Translations under genes and position numbers: made by a program | Shown here: positions 26,152 through 34,353 of the stretch, piece after piece | Position numbering within the stretch: position 1 is the first letter of the stretch | Layout: every line of letters begins with the position of its first letter | Assembly (NCBI GenBank): GCA_026421245.1 | Contig: JAPKDJ010000033.1 | Coordinates: 1-40,225 of the forward strand | From: Akkermansiaceae bacterium | Lineage (GTDB): Bacteria > Verrucomicrobiota > Verrucomicrobiia > Verrucomicrobiales > Akkermansiaceae | Length of the DNA stretch: 40,225 nucleotides | Direction of reading: 5' to 3' | Notes under the pieces: model-generated | What the model was told of the DNA's origin: nothing | Databases searched by the model: none | What the model saw: only the letters and a program-made list of their open reading frames with translations

Positions 26152-26510
26152 CGATGACGTCCAATTGCGTGGGTTTGAGACGCCAGTCGATTGATCGGGG
26201 GGCGAGTCGCCTTTGCGCTTCATGATGGGAATGGGATGTCTCTCTTCGCGGGTCAGGCGGGTCGGTCTCATTTGGCATAGGTTCAGTTTTTGTAGGCGGA
26301 AGCAGTGCTGATAAAATCAGCTCCTGGCCCGCACTTTAAAACAACCGGGGCACTTCCGGTTTGAATCCAAGGTGAAAAAGGTTTTGTGTGGATTCTTTCC
26401 GCGCTGGTTTTGGTTTGTCGTTTTATTTGGGCTGCCTGTGCTAGGGAGTGCGGAGTTGTCGCCGGAAGTTCGTGAACGAAGTGATTTTCGTATAATGCGA
26501 TGAAGACGGC
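26152..26510. other. Convergent intergenic region
   Basis: It lies between the DUF1501 gene and moeA. A short GGCG-AGT-CGCC hairpin at 26201-26211 followed by TTT could assist termination, but it is weak. Apart from the small GTG-started frame listed separately, nothing is recognisable. Confidence 0.4.
26372..26503 (+). CDS. Possible 43-residue peptide with signal sequence
   Basis: A GTG start at 26372 opens a frame reading (M)KKVLCGFFPRWFWFVVLFGL then PVLGSAELSPEVRERSDFRIMR and stop. The first half is an ideal signal peptide: two lysines, a hydrophobic core, and a cleavage site after GSA. Only about 16 residues follow it. It may be a secreted micropeptide, or the 5' stump of a secreted protein whose body has been lost. 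No ribosome-binding site is obvious and no family is recognised. Confidence 0.3.
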   Translation: MKKVLCGFFPRWFWFVVLFGLPVLGSAELSPEVRERSDFRIMR

Positions 26511-27662
26511 TTAGAAATATTTTGCGCTTCCGACGTTTGATTCACCGGGTGGAATTTCAAGGTAACCTTTGCCTTCCAGCGGGGTGATGAAGTCGCCGGA
26601 ATTTTGAGGAGAGAGTGAGATTGCTCTACCTCCGGAGTTTATTTTTGCGGGGAGAAATTGCGTGAGGAAGGGGTGTTGCTGAATGGGCCCGGCGAGGGGA
26701 AGGGTCGTTGTTTCGACATCAGGTGCTCCGATCATCCGACAAAGAAGTGGGACGACGTAGCGCTGGAAGGTGGTGAGGGTGGAATTGGGGTTGCCGGGGA
26801 GGGCGACGACTCCTTTCCAGAAGGCGAGGGGCTTGCCGGGGCGTTGGGCGACACCGTGAAAGACGGGTTCTCCGCGAAGTGATTCGAGAGCGGGGCGAAC
26901 GTAGTCTTTTCTGCCTTTGGAAATTCCGCCGGATAGGATCACGAGGTCGGAATTTTCAAGGGCTCTAGCAATGCCGGCGGTGGTGGTTTCGAGGTCATCG
27001 GCAAGGTGGTCCCAGGTCGTTTCGGAAGGTCCCCATTGCTGGACCGCGCTGAGCAGCGTGATGCCATTGGACTGGCGGAGTTGGTGGGGGAGGGGAGTTT
27101 GTTCAACGGGGACGAGTTCATCGCCGGTGGAGAGAATTTTGATGCGAGGAAGGCGGGTTACCTTGATTTGCGCGGCACCGATGGAAGCAAGTATTCCGAT
27201 ATGTTCTGGTCCAATACGGGTGCCGGGCTTTATCATCAGGTCACCCTGAGAGGCGTCCGAGCCTTCGCGGTGAATGAATCTTCCAGCCACCGGTTCGCAT
27301 TTGATTATTGCCGAGCCCTCAGTGAGGGTGACTTCTTCATAAGGCACCACGGTGTCACAGTCTGGAGGCATTTCCGAGCCAGTCATGATTTGCCAGCAAT
27401 GTCCGGTTTTGAGTGACGGGGGAGTGGGGTTTCCAGCGGCGTGGATCCCTTGAAGAGCGAGCGGTTGGCTCGAAAAGTCGGAGAAGCAAAACGCGATTCC
27501 ATCCATCGTCACTCGGTTGAAGGGAGGGAAAGGGCGATCCGCAAAAAGGCCCTCGCGTAGGATGCGTCCCAACGCATTTTCCAAGCGGACGGTTTCACAC
27601 TCCAGCACATCAACGTTGGAGAGCATTAGTTCTTCGGCTTCCTGCGGCGTGATCAAGCTCAT
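26511..27662 (-). CDS. moeA: Molybdopterin molybdenumtransferase
   Basis: A 383-residue MoeA-family protein that inserts molybdate into adenylated molybdopterin, the last step of molybdenum cofactor synthesis, in the cytoplasm. Signatures are PFPPFNRVTMDGIAF, the MTGSEMPPDCDTVVPYEEV segment, ILSTGDELVP, LSGGISKGRKDYVRPAL, and VVALPGNPNSTLTTF. The length is slightly short but complete. It stands alone: no moaA, moaC or mogA is near, and it is divergent from the secreted phosphoesterase gene. Its presence implies at least one molybdoenzyme elsewhere in the genome. Confidence 0.95.
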   Translation of the reverse strand: MSLITPQEAEELMLSNVDVLECETVRLENALGRILREGLFADRPFPPFNRVTMDGIAFCFSDFSSQPLALQGIHAAGNPTPPSLKTGHCWQIMTGSEMPPDCDTVVPYEEVTLTEGSAIIKCEPVAGRFIHREGSDASQGDLMIKPGTRIGPEHIGILASIGAAQIKVTRLPRIKILSTGDELVPVEQTPLPHQLRQSNGITLLSAVQQWGPSETTWDHLADDLETTTAGIARALENSDLVILSGGISKGRKDYVRPALESLRGEPVFHGVAQRPGKPLAFWKGVVALPGNPNSTLTTFQRYVVPLLCRMIGAPDVETTTLPLAGPIQQHPFLTQFLPAKINSGGRAISLSPQNSGDFITPLEGKGYLEIPPGESNVGSAKYF

Positions 27663-27732
27663 GAAGAGAGCTTGCCGCTTTCGTCACCACTTCTCAACTG
27701 TCACCCCACGAAAAATGAGCTAGGATTCCGTC

Positions 27733-29049
27733 GTGCGCCTCCTCTTCCTTCTGATTCTGACTTCGTGCCTTCCTGCCAAAACGATTCGTGTCGCCACCTA
27801 CAATGCCTCTCTAGCCCAGACGGGGCAGGGACAACTTGCGGCACTTCTGCGCACCGGCACTCATGTTCCTGCCAAAAAGATTGCCGAGGTGATCCAGATA
27901 GTTCAGCCCGATGTGCTTCTCCTGAACGAGTTCGACTATGATGCCAACGGCACTGCGGCGACCCGAATGAACGACAAATTCTTCAATGTGAGCCAGAATG
28001 GTCGCCCGGCGCAAGACTACCCCTATCGCTATGTCGCTATTTCGAACACCGGAGTCCATTCTGGCTTCGATTTCGACAACAACGGGACCATTGACGACTC
28101 TCCGGGTGACATTTCCTATGGCGGCGACGCTTTAGGTTTTGGTGAGTTTCCTGGGAAATATGCGATGGCGGTCTTTTCCAAGTTCCCTATCGATACCGAC
28201 GCCATCCGCACCTTTGAGGAGTTCCTTTGGAAAGACATGCCCGACAATCTCATTCCGCGGGGATTCTACTCGGCTGAAGAACAGGAGGCCTTTCGGCTGT
28301 CCTCAAAGAGCCATTGGGACGTTCCCATTCAGGTTCACGGAACAACGTTTCATTTTCTAGTCAGTCACCCCACTCCTCCGGTCTTCGACGGCTCTGAAGA
28401 TCGCAATGGTCGGCGTAACCATGATGAGATCCGTCTTTGGGCGGATTACCTGAGCCCCGGAGCCGCCGGATATCTCAGAGGTGGGCTCTCCGAGGGAAAT
28501 CGTTTCGTGATTGCCGGCGATCAGAATGCTGATCCGACCCGTGGCGATAGTGTGAATGCTGCCATCAACCAACTTCTTGATCACCCGAGGGTCGATGCTT
28601 CCTTCGTTCCCGAGCGAACCGGAGCGCGGACGGCGAGTAACAAATTTGACACTTCGACCTTTCGGCTGCGTGTTGACTACGTCCTCCCATCACAAGAGGG
28701 GTTTCATATTCTTGATGGAGCGGTGTTTTGGCCAACCGGCGGACAGGATGGCGCGACGCTCGTGACAGGATCTGACCACCGTCCGGTCTATCTTGACTTG
28801 AAACTTATCCCCTTGATTGATGAAGCCGTATGTGACGTTTCTGTCACATACGCCGATGGAAATTCAATAATCAGTTGGAAAATAAAAGATGAAGTGTCTT
28901 ACAGATTGGAAAAAAGTATCGATTTAGATACTGATTTTTGGATGGTTCTCGATGATTTAAGTGTTGATATTCAGGGTGATAAGGCGGCAGTGATCATTCC
29001 GGCTCCCAACGAAACCGAGTTTTATCGAATCGTTTCTTATTATGAATAA
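27733..29049 (+). CDS. Secreted endonuclease/exonuclease/phosphatase-family protein with C-terminal module
   Basis: A 438-residue protein. The signal peptide (RLLFLLILTSCLPA) precedes an EEP domain with IRVATYNAS, VLLLNEFDYD (metal Glu), FHFLVSHPTPP (His), VIAGDQNADPTRGD (Asp/Asn), and TGSDHRPVYLDL (terminal Asp-His). All catalytic positions of this metal-dependent phosphodiesterase family are present. Substrate could be DNA, RNA or a phospho-ester. From about residue 365 a separate module begins (SVTYADGNSIISWKI, YRLEKSIDLDTDFW, ETEFYRIVSYYE). Its DNA is clearly more AT-rich, and its pattern is like the C-terminal add-on modules seen in secreted verrucomicrobial proteins. A 10-bp palindrome sits at the junction. 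The GTG start at 27733 has AGGA seven bases upstream. Confidence 0.88.
   Translation: MRLLFLLILTSCLPAKTIRVATYNASLAQTGQGQLAALLRTGTHVPAKKIAEVIQIVQPDVLLLNEFDYDANGTAATRMNDKFFNVSQNGRPAQDYPYRYVAISNTGVHSGFDFDNNGTIDDSPGDISYGGDALGFGEFPGKYAMAVFSKFPIDTDAIRTFEEFLWKDMPDNLIPRGFYSAEEQEAFRLSSKSHWDVPIQVHGTTFHFLVSHPTPPVFDGSEDRNGRRNHDEIRLWADYLSPGAAGYLRGGLSEGNRFVIAGDQNADPTRGDSVNAAINQLLDHPRVDASFVPERTGARTASNKFDTSTFRLRVDYVLPSQEGFHILDGAVFWPTGGQDGATLVTGSDHRPVYLDLKLIPLIDEAVCDVSVTYADGNSIISWKIKDEVSYRLEKSIDLDTDFWMVLDDLSVDIQGDKAAVIIPAPNETEFYRIVSYYE
28827..28852 (+). repeat. Perfect 10-bp inverted repeat at a domain junction
   Basis: CGTATGTGAC and GTCACATACG flank a six-base loop. The repeat lies inside the coding sequence, exactly where GC-rich codons of the catalytic domain change to AT-rich codons of the C-terminal module. 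Confidence 0.75.
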
Positions 29050-29132
29050 GAACCGGTTCATTCCAATGGTTGTAAATGTCGGATCACTACTAATTTAAGC
29101 AATTCTCGCAAGAGTTCCGCGTGTTGTCCTGT

Positions 29133-29150
29133 TAGGAGGCCAGGCTCCTA
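29133..29150 (+). repeat. Intergenic palindromic element
   Basis: TAGGAG and CTCCTA enclose GCCAGG, with outer GTTGT (29123-29127) and ACAAC (29152-29156) arms that can extend the pairing. It lies between the phosphoesterase and VanX-like genes and resembles a REP-like dispersed element. No second copy was seen in the window. Confidence 0.5.
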
Positions 29151-29241
29151 CAACAACGACATGCGCGAAGACTTTTCCTCCAACGACTCTCATGGTCGCC
29201 ACGCTGCCTAGGGACTTTCGTTCTCCCCAACTTGGGAGGTT

Positions 29242-29952
29242 TTGATTAGTTTTACCTCTGTGAGACTCATCCTTCCGCTTTCTGTTTTGGTCTGCGCCAT
29301 TGTGGCGGCGTGCTCAACGGCACCCAGGTGGAATGGTGATGACCCGGATCGGAGGTCTCTCCCAAAATCATCCGATCCTGTTTTAGCGAAGGCGGGCCTC
29401 ATCCGTATTTCGGAAGTCGACCGTTCGATTGCGATTGACCTCTGTTACACCCGTGACTCGGCGATTGCCAAACGAGCTCTTTATGAGCCGAACATGCCAG
29501 CCTTGCTTCGTCCAGAAACTGCAGTTCGCCTGAGAAAGGCCAACGATTACGTCAAATTCCATGGCTATCGCATTTTGGTTTGGGATGCTTATCGGCCGCC
29601 CAGTGCGCAACTTGTCTTGTGGGATACCTCGGGCCACGATGACCGGTTCGTCGCTAATCCCTTCAGCAAGCCGTCCCAGCATTCCTGCGGAACCGCGGTC
29701 GATGTGACGCTCGTCACCCGGTCGGGAAATCCGGTGAAGATGCCAACGGGCTTCGATAGCTTCACGCCGGAAGCTGCGGCGGCTTACCAGCACCCTGATC
29801 CCGAGGTCATGAAGCGAAAACACATCCTGCAAAAGGCCATGACCAAGGCCGGCTTCTTTCCGCTGCCCAATGAATGGTGGCATTTCATCGATCGACGTTT
29901 CAAAGACTACCCTGCCACCATTCCATTGTCTGAGATCGAGTCCGCTTTTTAA
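29242..29952 (+). CDS. VanX-like D-alanyl-D-alanine dipeptidase lipoprotein
   Basis: A 236-residue zinc dipeptidase of the VanX/DdpX (M15D) family. Numbering from the TTG at 29242: signal peptide with lipobox VAAC (Cys24), catalytic Arg118 in DAYRPP, zinc ligands His147 and Asp154 in SQHSCGTAVDVTL, catalytic Glu211 and zinc ligand His214 in EWWHF. All active-site residues are present. Such enzymes cleave D-Ala-D-Ala from peptidoglycan turnover; here it is anchored in the envelope. The start is uncertain: GGGAGG at 29234-29239 is ideally spaced for an ATT at 29245 but close for the TTG, and a GTG at 29260 is also possible. The PQQ-like gene follows after 3 bases, so they are probably co-transcribed. 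No vanH/vanA-type ligase is near, so this is not a resistance cluster. Confidence 0.9.
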   Translation: MISFTSVRLILPLSVLVCAIVAACSTAPRWNGDDPDRRSLPKSSDPVLAKAGLIRISEVDRSIAIDLCYTRDSAIAKRALYEPNMPALLRPETAVRLRKANDYVKFHGYRILVWDAYRPPSAQLVLWDTSGHDDRFVANPFSKPSQHSCGTAVDVTLVTRSGNPVKMPTGFDSFTPEAAAAYQHPDPEVMKRKHILQKAMTKAGFFPLPNEWWHFIDRRFKDYPATIPLSEIESAF

Positions 29953-29955
29953 TCG

Positions 29956-31359
29956 ATGAAACTCCTCATTGTTCTTCTCACCTGCGCGACTCTCTCCGCG
30001 CAGATCAAACCTCTTGTTGGCACCTACCTCGGCGACAATCAGCGGAACTACTATGGCAACCAGGCCCCGTCCAAACTCCGGGTGAAATGGAAGACGCCTC
30101 TGGGTTCCGGAAAGACGATGTTTGGGCCCAGCGACGTGCGCACCTGGAAAGGGGCGGGTTGGACCGGCCAACCTCTCGTGATTCAGGAAGGGACAGAGCT
30201 ATACCTCATTCAGGGAACTCTCAGTCACCACGTCAAAAAGATCCGCGCCCGTGATGGGAAGGTCATTTGGTCCACCAGCGTGGGTGATGTCATCAAGGGC
30301 ACGCCGACCTTCGTGGATGTTGGGGGTCCTGCTGAAACGCGGTATACTCTCATCGTGGGAAGCCGCAGTGGGTTTGGTCAGCATTGGCGAAACGGAACGG
30401 CCTACAGCCTGCATGGCATTTCCTACACCACCGGCAAGAAGCTCTGGCGTCACAACTCGAAAACGACGGCGTCGAACAGCCGTGACTGCGATGCTTCCGC
30501 CGTCGTGATCGGAAGCAAGGCGGCCATTCCCCTCGAAAATGGATACTTCACCATCTTCTCGCCCGATGTTCGCAAGGCGAAGAAAGCGGTCGGTTTGCCG
30601 ACTCCGAAAATCAGCAAGCAATTCCGCCTCTACAAAGATTCCGACCTAGCCCTTTATCGCAGCGAACTCTGCTGCGAATCATCACCAACGATGGTTGGGA
30701 GCACCGTTTATGTCGCAGCGGGAGTGGGTCGAGTCTATTCCTGTGGTCTCGGCTTTTTCGGAAGAGCCAGCAGCAAGCTCGACATTGGAGGTGATCTCAA
30801 CGGCACCATGCCTCTGACCAACGACAAGCACCTCCTTCTTGGAATCGAAAAACAGTTTATCGCGGGGCTGGGAGGAGTGGTGAAATTCTCCACCGGAGGA
30901 AAAGTGACATGGTTTCACCCGTTGCCCGACCGAAAATGGCACACTTGGAATGGCGGAGTCGTTGGGAGCCCGGCGGTGAATCATCGTTATAATTCTACGG
31001 TCTCCAAAGACCTCGCCTGCTTCGTGGGAATCGATGGCAACCTCACTCTGGTCAATCATAAGAAGCTGCAGCCCGGCGTGATGAACTGGGGGCCGCGTCG
31101 CAAAAAGCAATATCCGGCACCTCTTGTCCTTGATAAGGTCAAGCTTCCCCAAGGTTCCATTTCCACCCCGATTTTTGTGGGCGATAAAATCATCGTCGGA
31201 TACGACAATGGCATGGATCTTTATCAAGTGACTCCCGCCGGGAAAATGATCCGCCTTGACCGTCTCAGCGGCCCCATGTTCGATGCCACTCCTGTCGTTT
31301 GGAACGGTCGCGTCTACGCCGGTTCCAAAAACGGCTACCTCTATTGCCTTGGCAACTAA
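29956..31359 (+). CDS. Secreted PQQ-like beta-propeller protein
   Basis: A 467-residue exported protein (signal MKLLIVLLTCATLSAQ). The mature part shows repeated beta-propeller blades of the PQQ-binding type: KIRARDGKVIWSTSVGDVI, SYTTGKKLWRHNSKT, GGKVTWFHPLPDRKWHTW, PVVWNGRVYAGSKNGYLYCLGN. There is no complete dehydrogenase active site or CxxCH, so it is more likely a binding or scaffold protein than a quinoprotein dehydrogenase. It is packed between the VanX-like gene (3 bases) and the PVC heme protein (28 bases). This makes one probable operon of envelope proteins. Confidence 0.85.
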   Translation: MKLLIVLLTCATLSAQIKPLVGTYLGDNQRNYYGNQAPSKLRVKWKTPLGSGKTMFGPSDVRTWKGAGWTGQPLVIQEGTELYLIQGTLSHHVKKIRARDGKVIWSTSVGDVIKGTPTFVDVGGPAETRYTLIVGSRSGFGQHWRNGTAYSLHGISYTTGKKLWRHNSKTTASNSRDCDASAVVIGSKAAIPLENGYFTIFSPDVRKAKKAVGLPTPKISKQFRLYKDSDLALYRSELCCESSPTMVGSTVYVAAGVGRVYSCGLGFFGRASSKLDIGGDLNGTMPLTNDKHLLLGIEKQFIAGLGGVVKFSTGGKVTWFHPLPDRKWHTWNGGVVGSPAVNHRYNSTVSKDLACFVGIDGNLTLVNHKKLQPGVMNWGPRRKKQYPAPLVLDKVKLPQGSISTPIFVGDKIIVGYDNGMDLYQVTPAGKMIRLDRLSGPMFDATPVVWNGRVYAGSKNGYLYCLGN

Positions 31360-31387
31360 TCTCTCTAATCACCAAACTTTTAAACCA

Positions 31388-33901
31388 ATGATGAAATACG
31401 CCCGGGTCTCCGCCCTGATTGCTGCTACCTCCATTTCCGGCCTGGCCGCCGTCCCATCCGAACTGGAGTCGTCCCGATTTTCCGAGTCCGATATTACGCC
31501 ATCACCCGCTTGTCTTTGTGCTCATCCCAACGGTGATGTTTTTGTCGGAGTCGACATGCTCGGTTCCCTCGGAAAGGGGGCGGGAAAAGGCAAGGTGGTG
31601 CGCCTTCGTGACACCGACAACGATGGGAAAGCAGACGAGCACACCGTCTTTGCAAATCTTGATAACCCTCGTGGCCTTATTGCGGTCGATGACAAACTCT
31701 ACGTGCTCCACACCGTCATTCCGGCTTCGAGCGGAGTCATGACCGGGATGCATCTCAGTGTCCTGACTGATGCGGATGGCGATGGTAAGGCAGATGGAGA
31801 GCCCAAGCGCCTTATCAAGAATATCTCCTCGCTGAAGCACAACCAGAGTCGCGGAGCTGATCACACCACCAACGGGATCCGCATGGGAATTGATGGTTGG
31901 ATCTACATCGCGATTGGAGATTTTGGATTTGTCGATGCCGAGGGAACCGACGGGACCAAGATGACGATGCTCGGCGGCGGGGTTTTACGTGTCCGCCCGG
32001 ACGGCACCGAGATGGAGGTCTATACCCACGGCATGCGCAACATCTACGATGTCGCGATTGACCCCTTCATGAACATTTTCACCCGTGGAAACACCAACGA
32101 TGGTGGCGGCTGGAATATTCGCTTCACTCATCAGATCCAGAGCGGGGAATACGGATATCCCATTCTCTTTAAAAACTTCACCGATGAGATCATCCCCGCC
32201 TTGGTTGATCTCGGTGGGGGTTCGGGAACGGGCGTGATGTTTTTTCAGGAGCCTGGATGGCCTGAAAAGTACAACAACGTGCCCATGATGGGGGATTGGG
32301 GGCGCAGTCATCTTTACATTCACCGAGTCACTCCCGATGGCCCGTCGTTCACCCAGACGGAAGAGAAATTCATTCAGTGTTCCCAGATTGCCGACGTTGA
32401 TGTTGATGGCTCGGGGCGTCTCTATCTTGCGGCCTGGAATGGTGCCGGTTACAAAGGAAATCCCAAGAAAGGCTACGTCGAGCGGGTGGTCCCCAAGGGT
32501 TGGACATACAAGGCGTTTCCGGACCTTTCAAAGCTCACCGCGCCCAATCTGGTTAAGGGGCTGAAGTCGGATAGTTCGACGGCTCGACTCCACGTGCAGC
32601 AGGAGATCTTAAAGCGTGCGGATGCCGGACTGGCGTCCGCCATTCTTGAGGTCATCAATGACACGAGCTGCCAGAAAGAGGGGCGTGTCGCTGCCATCTT
32701 CACCTATGGTCAATTGTTGGGAGGGGAAGCGGTGCCGGCATTGATGGCTTCTTCGAAGGATCAAGCGATTCAAGAGTTTTGTCTCCGCGCTGCCGCCGAT
32801 CGCAAGAGGGTCGCAAAGACCCTGACCACAGCTCCTTTCGTCGAAGCACTGAAGAGTGATGACAAGCGGGTTCAAGTTGCCGCGGCGGTTGCACTCGGTC
32901 GAATTGGTAAACCCGAAGCGGCGGACGCCCTTCTCAAGGCGGCCGTTTCGCCCACTCCCGGCTCTCACGACAAGCCAAATTCCGGAGTCGTGCTTCCCCA
33001 TGTTGCGGTCCATTCCCTCGTCGATCTCGAAGCGGCCGATGCCTGCCTCAAGGCGCTTGATAGCACGACTCAAGACCGAGCTCTCTGGGCCCTTCGCAAA
33101 ATGCATAGCGCCAAGGTGGTGGACGGACTTCTTGCCAAGCTTGCCTCAACGAGTGACGAAGAGCTTCAGCTCAAGATCATCACCGCGCTGGCCCGCCTTT
33201 ATACAAAGGAGGAACCCTACGATGGTTCATGGTGGTGGAGCACCAGACCGGACACCCGCGGGCCTTACTACAAGCCTGTGGCATGGAATCAATCGGAGAA
33301 GATTGGGAAAGCCTACCGCGCCGCTTTTGAGAATTCCCCGGCCGAGGTTAAGAACCAGCTCGCTGACATCGCGACCAGACATCGCATGAAACTCGAAGGA
33401 ATTGGCAAGGTCGAGGTTGTTGATAAAGCGGCAGCGGCCAAGAAAGGTGAGGTCGGAAGAACGTCGATCGAGGACGTCATGCTCTCTCTTGAAAAACTCA
33501 AAGGGAATAAAAAGCGCGGCAAGAAGCTCCTCTCGGGGATGGCTTGTGTGGCATGTCACGGTTTAAAAAAGGGTGACGTCATCAAGGGCCCTGATCTTCT
33601 CAATATCAAGCTGAGCAAGGAGCAAATTGCCGAATCCATCTTGAAACCCGCCGCCACGATCTCTGACAGCTGGGTAGCCGTCACGATGAAGGATGGCGCC
33701 GTCCATCTGGGAACCCTGGTATCGAAAAACGAAAAAGAAGTGATTGTTCACAACATTGCCGGCATTCCCACCAAGGTGAAGGCCACCGATGTGAAGTCGG
33801 TCAAAAAGCAGACATCCACCCTCATGGTGCCCGCTCTTGCCAATGATCTCTCGCTTCAGCAATTCGCCGATTTGCTCGAGTATCTTCACAAAAAGGAATA
33901 A
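31388..33901 (+). CDS. PVC-type heme-binding beta-propeller/HEAT/cytochrome c protein
   Basis: An 837-residue exported protein (signal ARVSALIAATSISGLAA). The N-terminal half is a glucose/sorbosone dehydrogenase-like propeller typical of PVC proteins (VVRLRDTDNDGKADEHTVF, NGIRMGIDGWIYIAIGDFGF, YTHGMRNIYDVAIDPFMN). The middle, about 390-650, is helical with HEAT-like repeats (VQVAAAVALGRIGKPEAADALL). The C-terminal domain is a c-type cytochrome with CVACH at 720-724, then GPDLLNI and the LEYLHKKE end. The architecture matches the family called PVC-type heme-binding CxxCH proteins, inferred to oxidise sugars in the periplasm. The substrate is unknown. The start at 31388 (ATGATG) is chosen for the signal peptide. 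Confidence 0.93.
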   Translation: MMKYARVSALIAATSISGLAAVPSELESSRFSESDITPSPACLCAHPNGDVFVGVDMLGSLGKGAGKGKVVRLRDTDNDGKADEHTVFANLDNPRGLIAVDDKLYVLHTVIPASSGVMTGMHLSVLTDADGDGKADGEPKRLIKNISSLKHNQSRGADHTTNGIRMGIDGWIYIAIGDFGFVDAEGTDGTKMTMLGGGVLRVRPDGTEMEVYTHGMRNIYDVAIDPFMNIFTRGNTNDGGGWNIRFTHQIQSGEYGYPILFKNFTDEIIPALVDLGGGSGTGVMFFQEPGWPEKYNNVPMMGDWGRSHLYIHRVTPDGPSFTQTEEKFIQCSQIADVDVDGSGRLYLAAWNGAGYKGNPKKGYVERVVPKGWTYKAFPDLSKLTAPNLVKGLKSDSSTARLHVQQEILKRADAGLASAILEVINDTSCQKEGRVAAIFTYGQLLGGEAVPALMASSKDQAIQEFCLRAAADRKRVAKTLTTAPFVEALKSDDKRVQVAAAVALGRIGKPEAADALLKAAVSPTPGSHDKPNSGVVLPHVAVHSLVDLEAADACLKALDSTTQDRALWALRKMHSAKVVDGLLAKLASTSDEELQLKIITALARLYTKEEPYDGSWWWSTRPDTRGPYYKPVAWNQSEKIGKAYRAAFENSPAEVKNQLADIATRHRMKLEGIGKVEVVDKAAAAKKGEVGRTSIEDVMLSLEKLKGNKKRGKKLLSGMACVACHGLKKGDVIKGPDLLNIKLSKEQIAESILKPAATISDSWVAVTMKDGAVHLGTLVSKNEKEVIVHNIAGIPTKVKATDVKSVKKQTSTLMVPALANDLSLQQFADLLEYLHKKE

Positions 33902-33907
33902 TGCCTC

Positions 33908-34078
33908 ATGCGGGGGTGCCTCCTGGCCTCGATTCTCCTTTTGTCGGCTTCTCCCAGAATATTCGATTTTCTCGGTTACGGTGGAGCGCGGGCGCTGGAA
34001 TGCCTCATGGGCATGGCTCCTCCTCATGATATCGATGCAGATACCCTTGATGGAGTTAAGGCTTCCGTTGGGAGTTAG
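33908..34078 (+). CDS. Small secreted peptide ORF, unrecognised
   Basis: A 56-residue frame begins 6 bases after the stop of the PVC heme protein. It reads MRGCLLASILLLSASPRIFD, a good signal peptide, followed by FLGYGGARALECLMGMAPPH and an acidic tail DIDADTLDGVKASVGS. A second frame opens with an ATG that overlaps the previous stop (TAATG at 33899-33903) but reads less like a protein. Either could be translationally coupled to the upstream gene. No family is recognised. Confidence 0.4.
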   Translation: MRGCLLASILLLSASPRIFDFLGYGGARALECLMGMAPPHDIDADTLDGVKASVGS

Positions 34079-34128
34079 TTTTCCTCTCCCTCCTTGCTTC
34101 TCGGCCTGTCCTGTCCAAAATTTCCCGC

Positions 34129-34341
34129 GTGCCCAGCGAAACTATCACCACGACCGGCGAAGTCCTTCACGTTTACAGTGACCGTGCCTATCAAGTCAGC
34201 CTTCCCAACGGGAAGAAAGTGATCGCTCATCCGGCAAAGTCCATGTTTCCCCGGAAGGACGAAATCATTCCAGGGGCCAGAGTCGCTCTCGAAATGACTC
34301 CCTTCGACTTCGAAAAGGCCCGCATCGCCGACGTCCTTTAA
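34129..34341 (+). CDS. infA: Translation initiation factor IF-1-like protein
   Basis: A 70-residue single S1/OB-fold protein. It aligns by eye with IF-1: TTTGEVLHVYSDRAYQVSLP (IF-1 strands 1-2), NGKKVIAHPAKSMF in place of the usual NGHVVTAHISGK, then GARVALEMTPFDFEKARI matching GDKVTVELTPYDLSKGRI. It is divergent (the conserved GK and RR-type residues differ), so it may be a paralogue and not the main IF-1. A GTG start is used. It lies 12 bases before selB, so the two are probably co-transcribed; both act in translation. Confidence 0.8.
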   Translation: MPSETITTTGEVLHVYSDRAYQVSLPNGKKVIAHPAKSMFPRKDEIIPGARVALEMTPFDFEKARIADVL

Positions 34342-34353
34342 AATTTCCCCGCC

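Noticed and set aside
26075..26278. 67-codon minus-strand frame near the end of the DUF1501 gene
   Set aside because: Mostly antisense to DUF1501, with no support beyond being open.
29242..29952. Vancomycin resistance cluster
   Set aside because: Only a VanX-type dipeptidase is present; no vanH, vanA-type ligase or vanRS genes are nearby.
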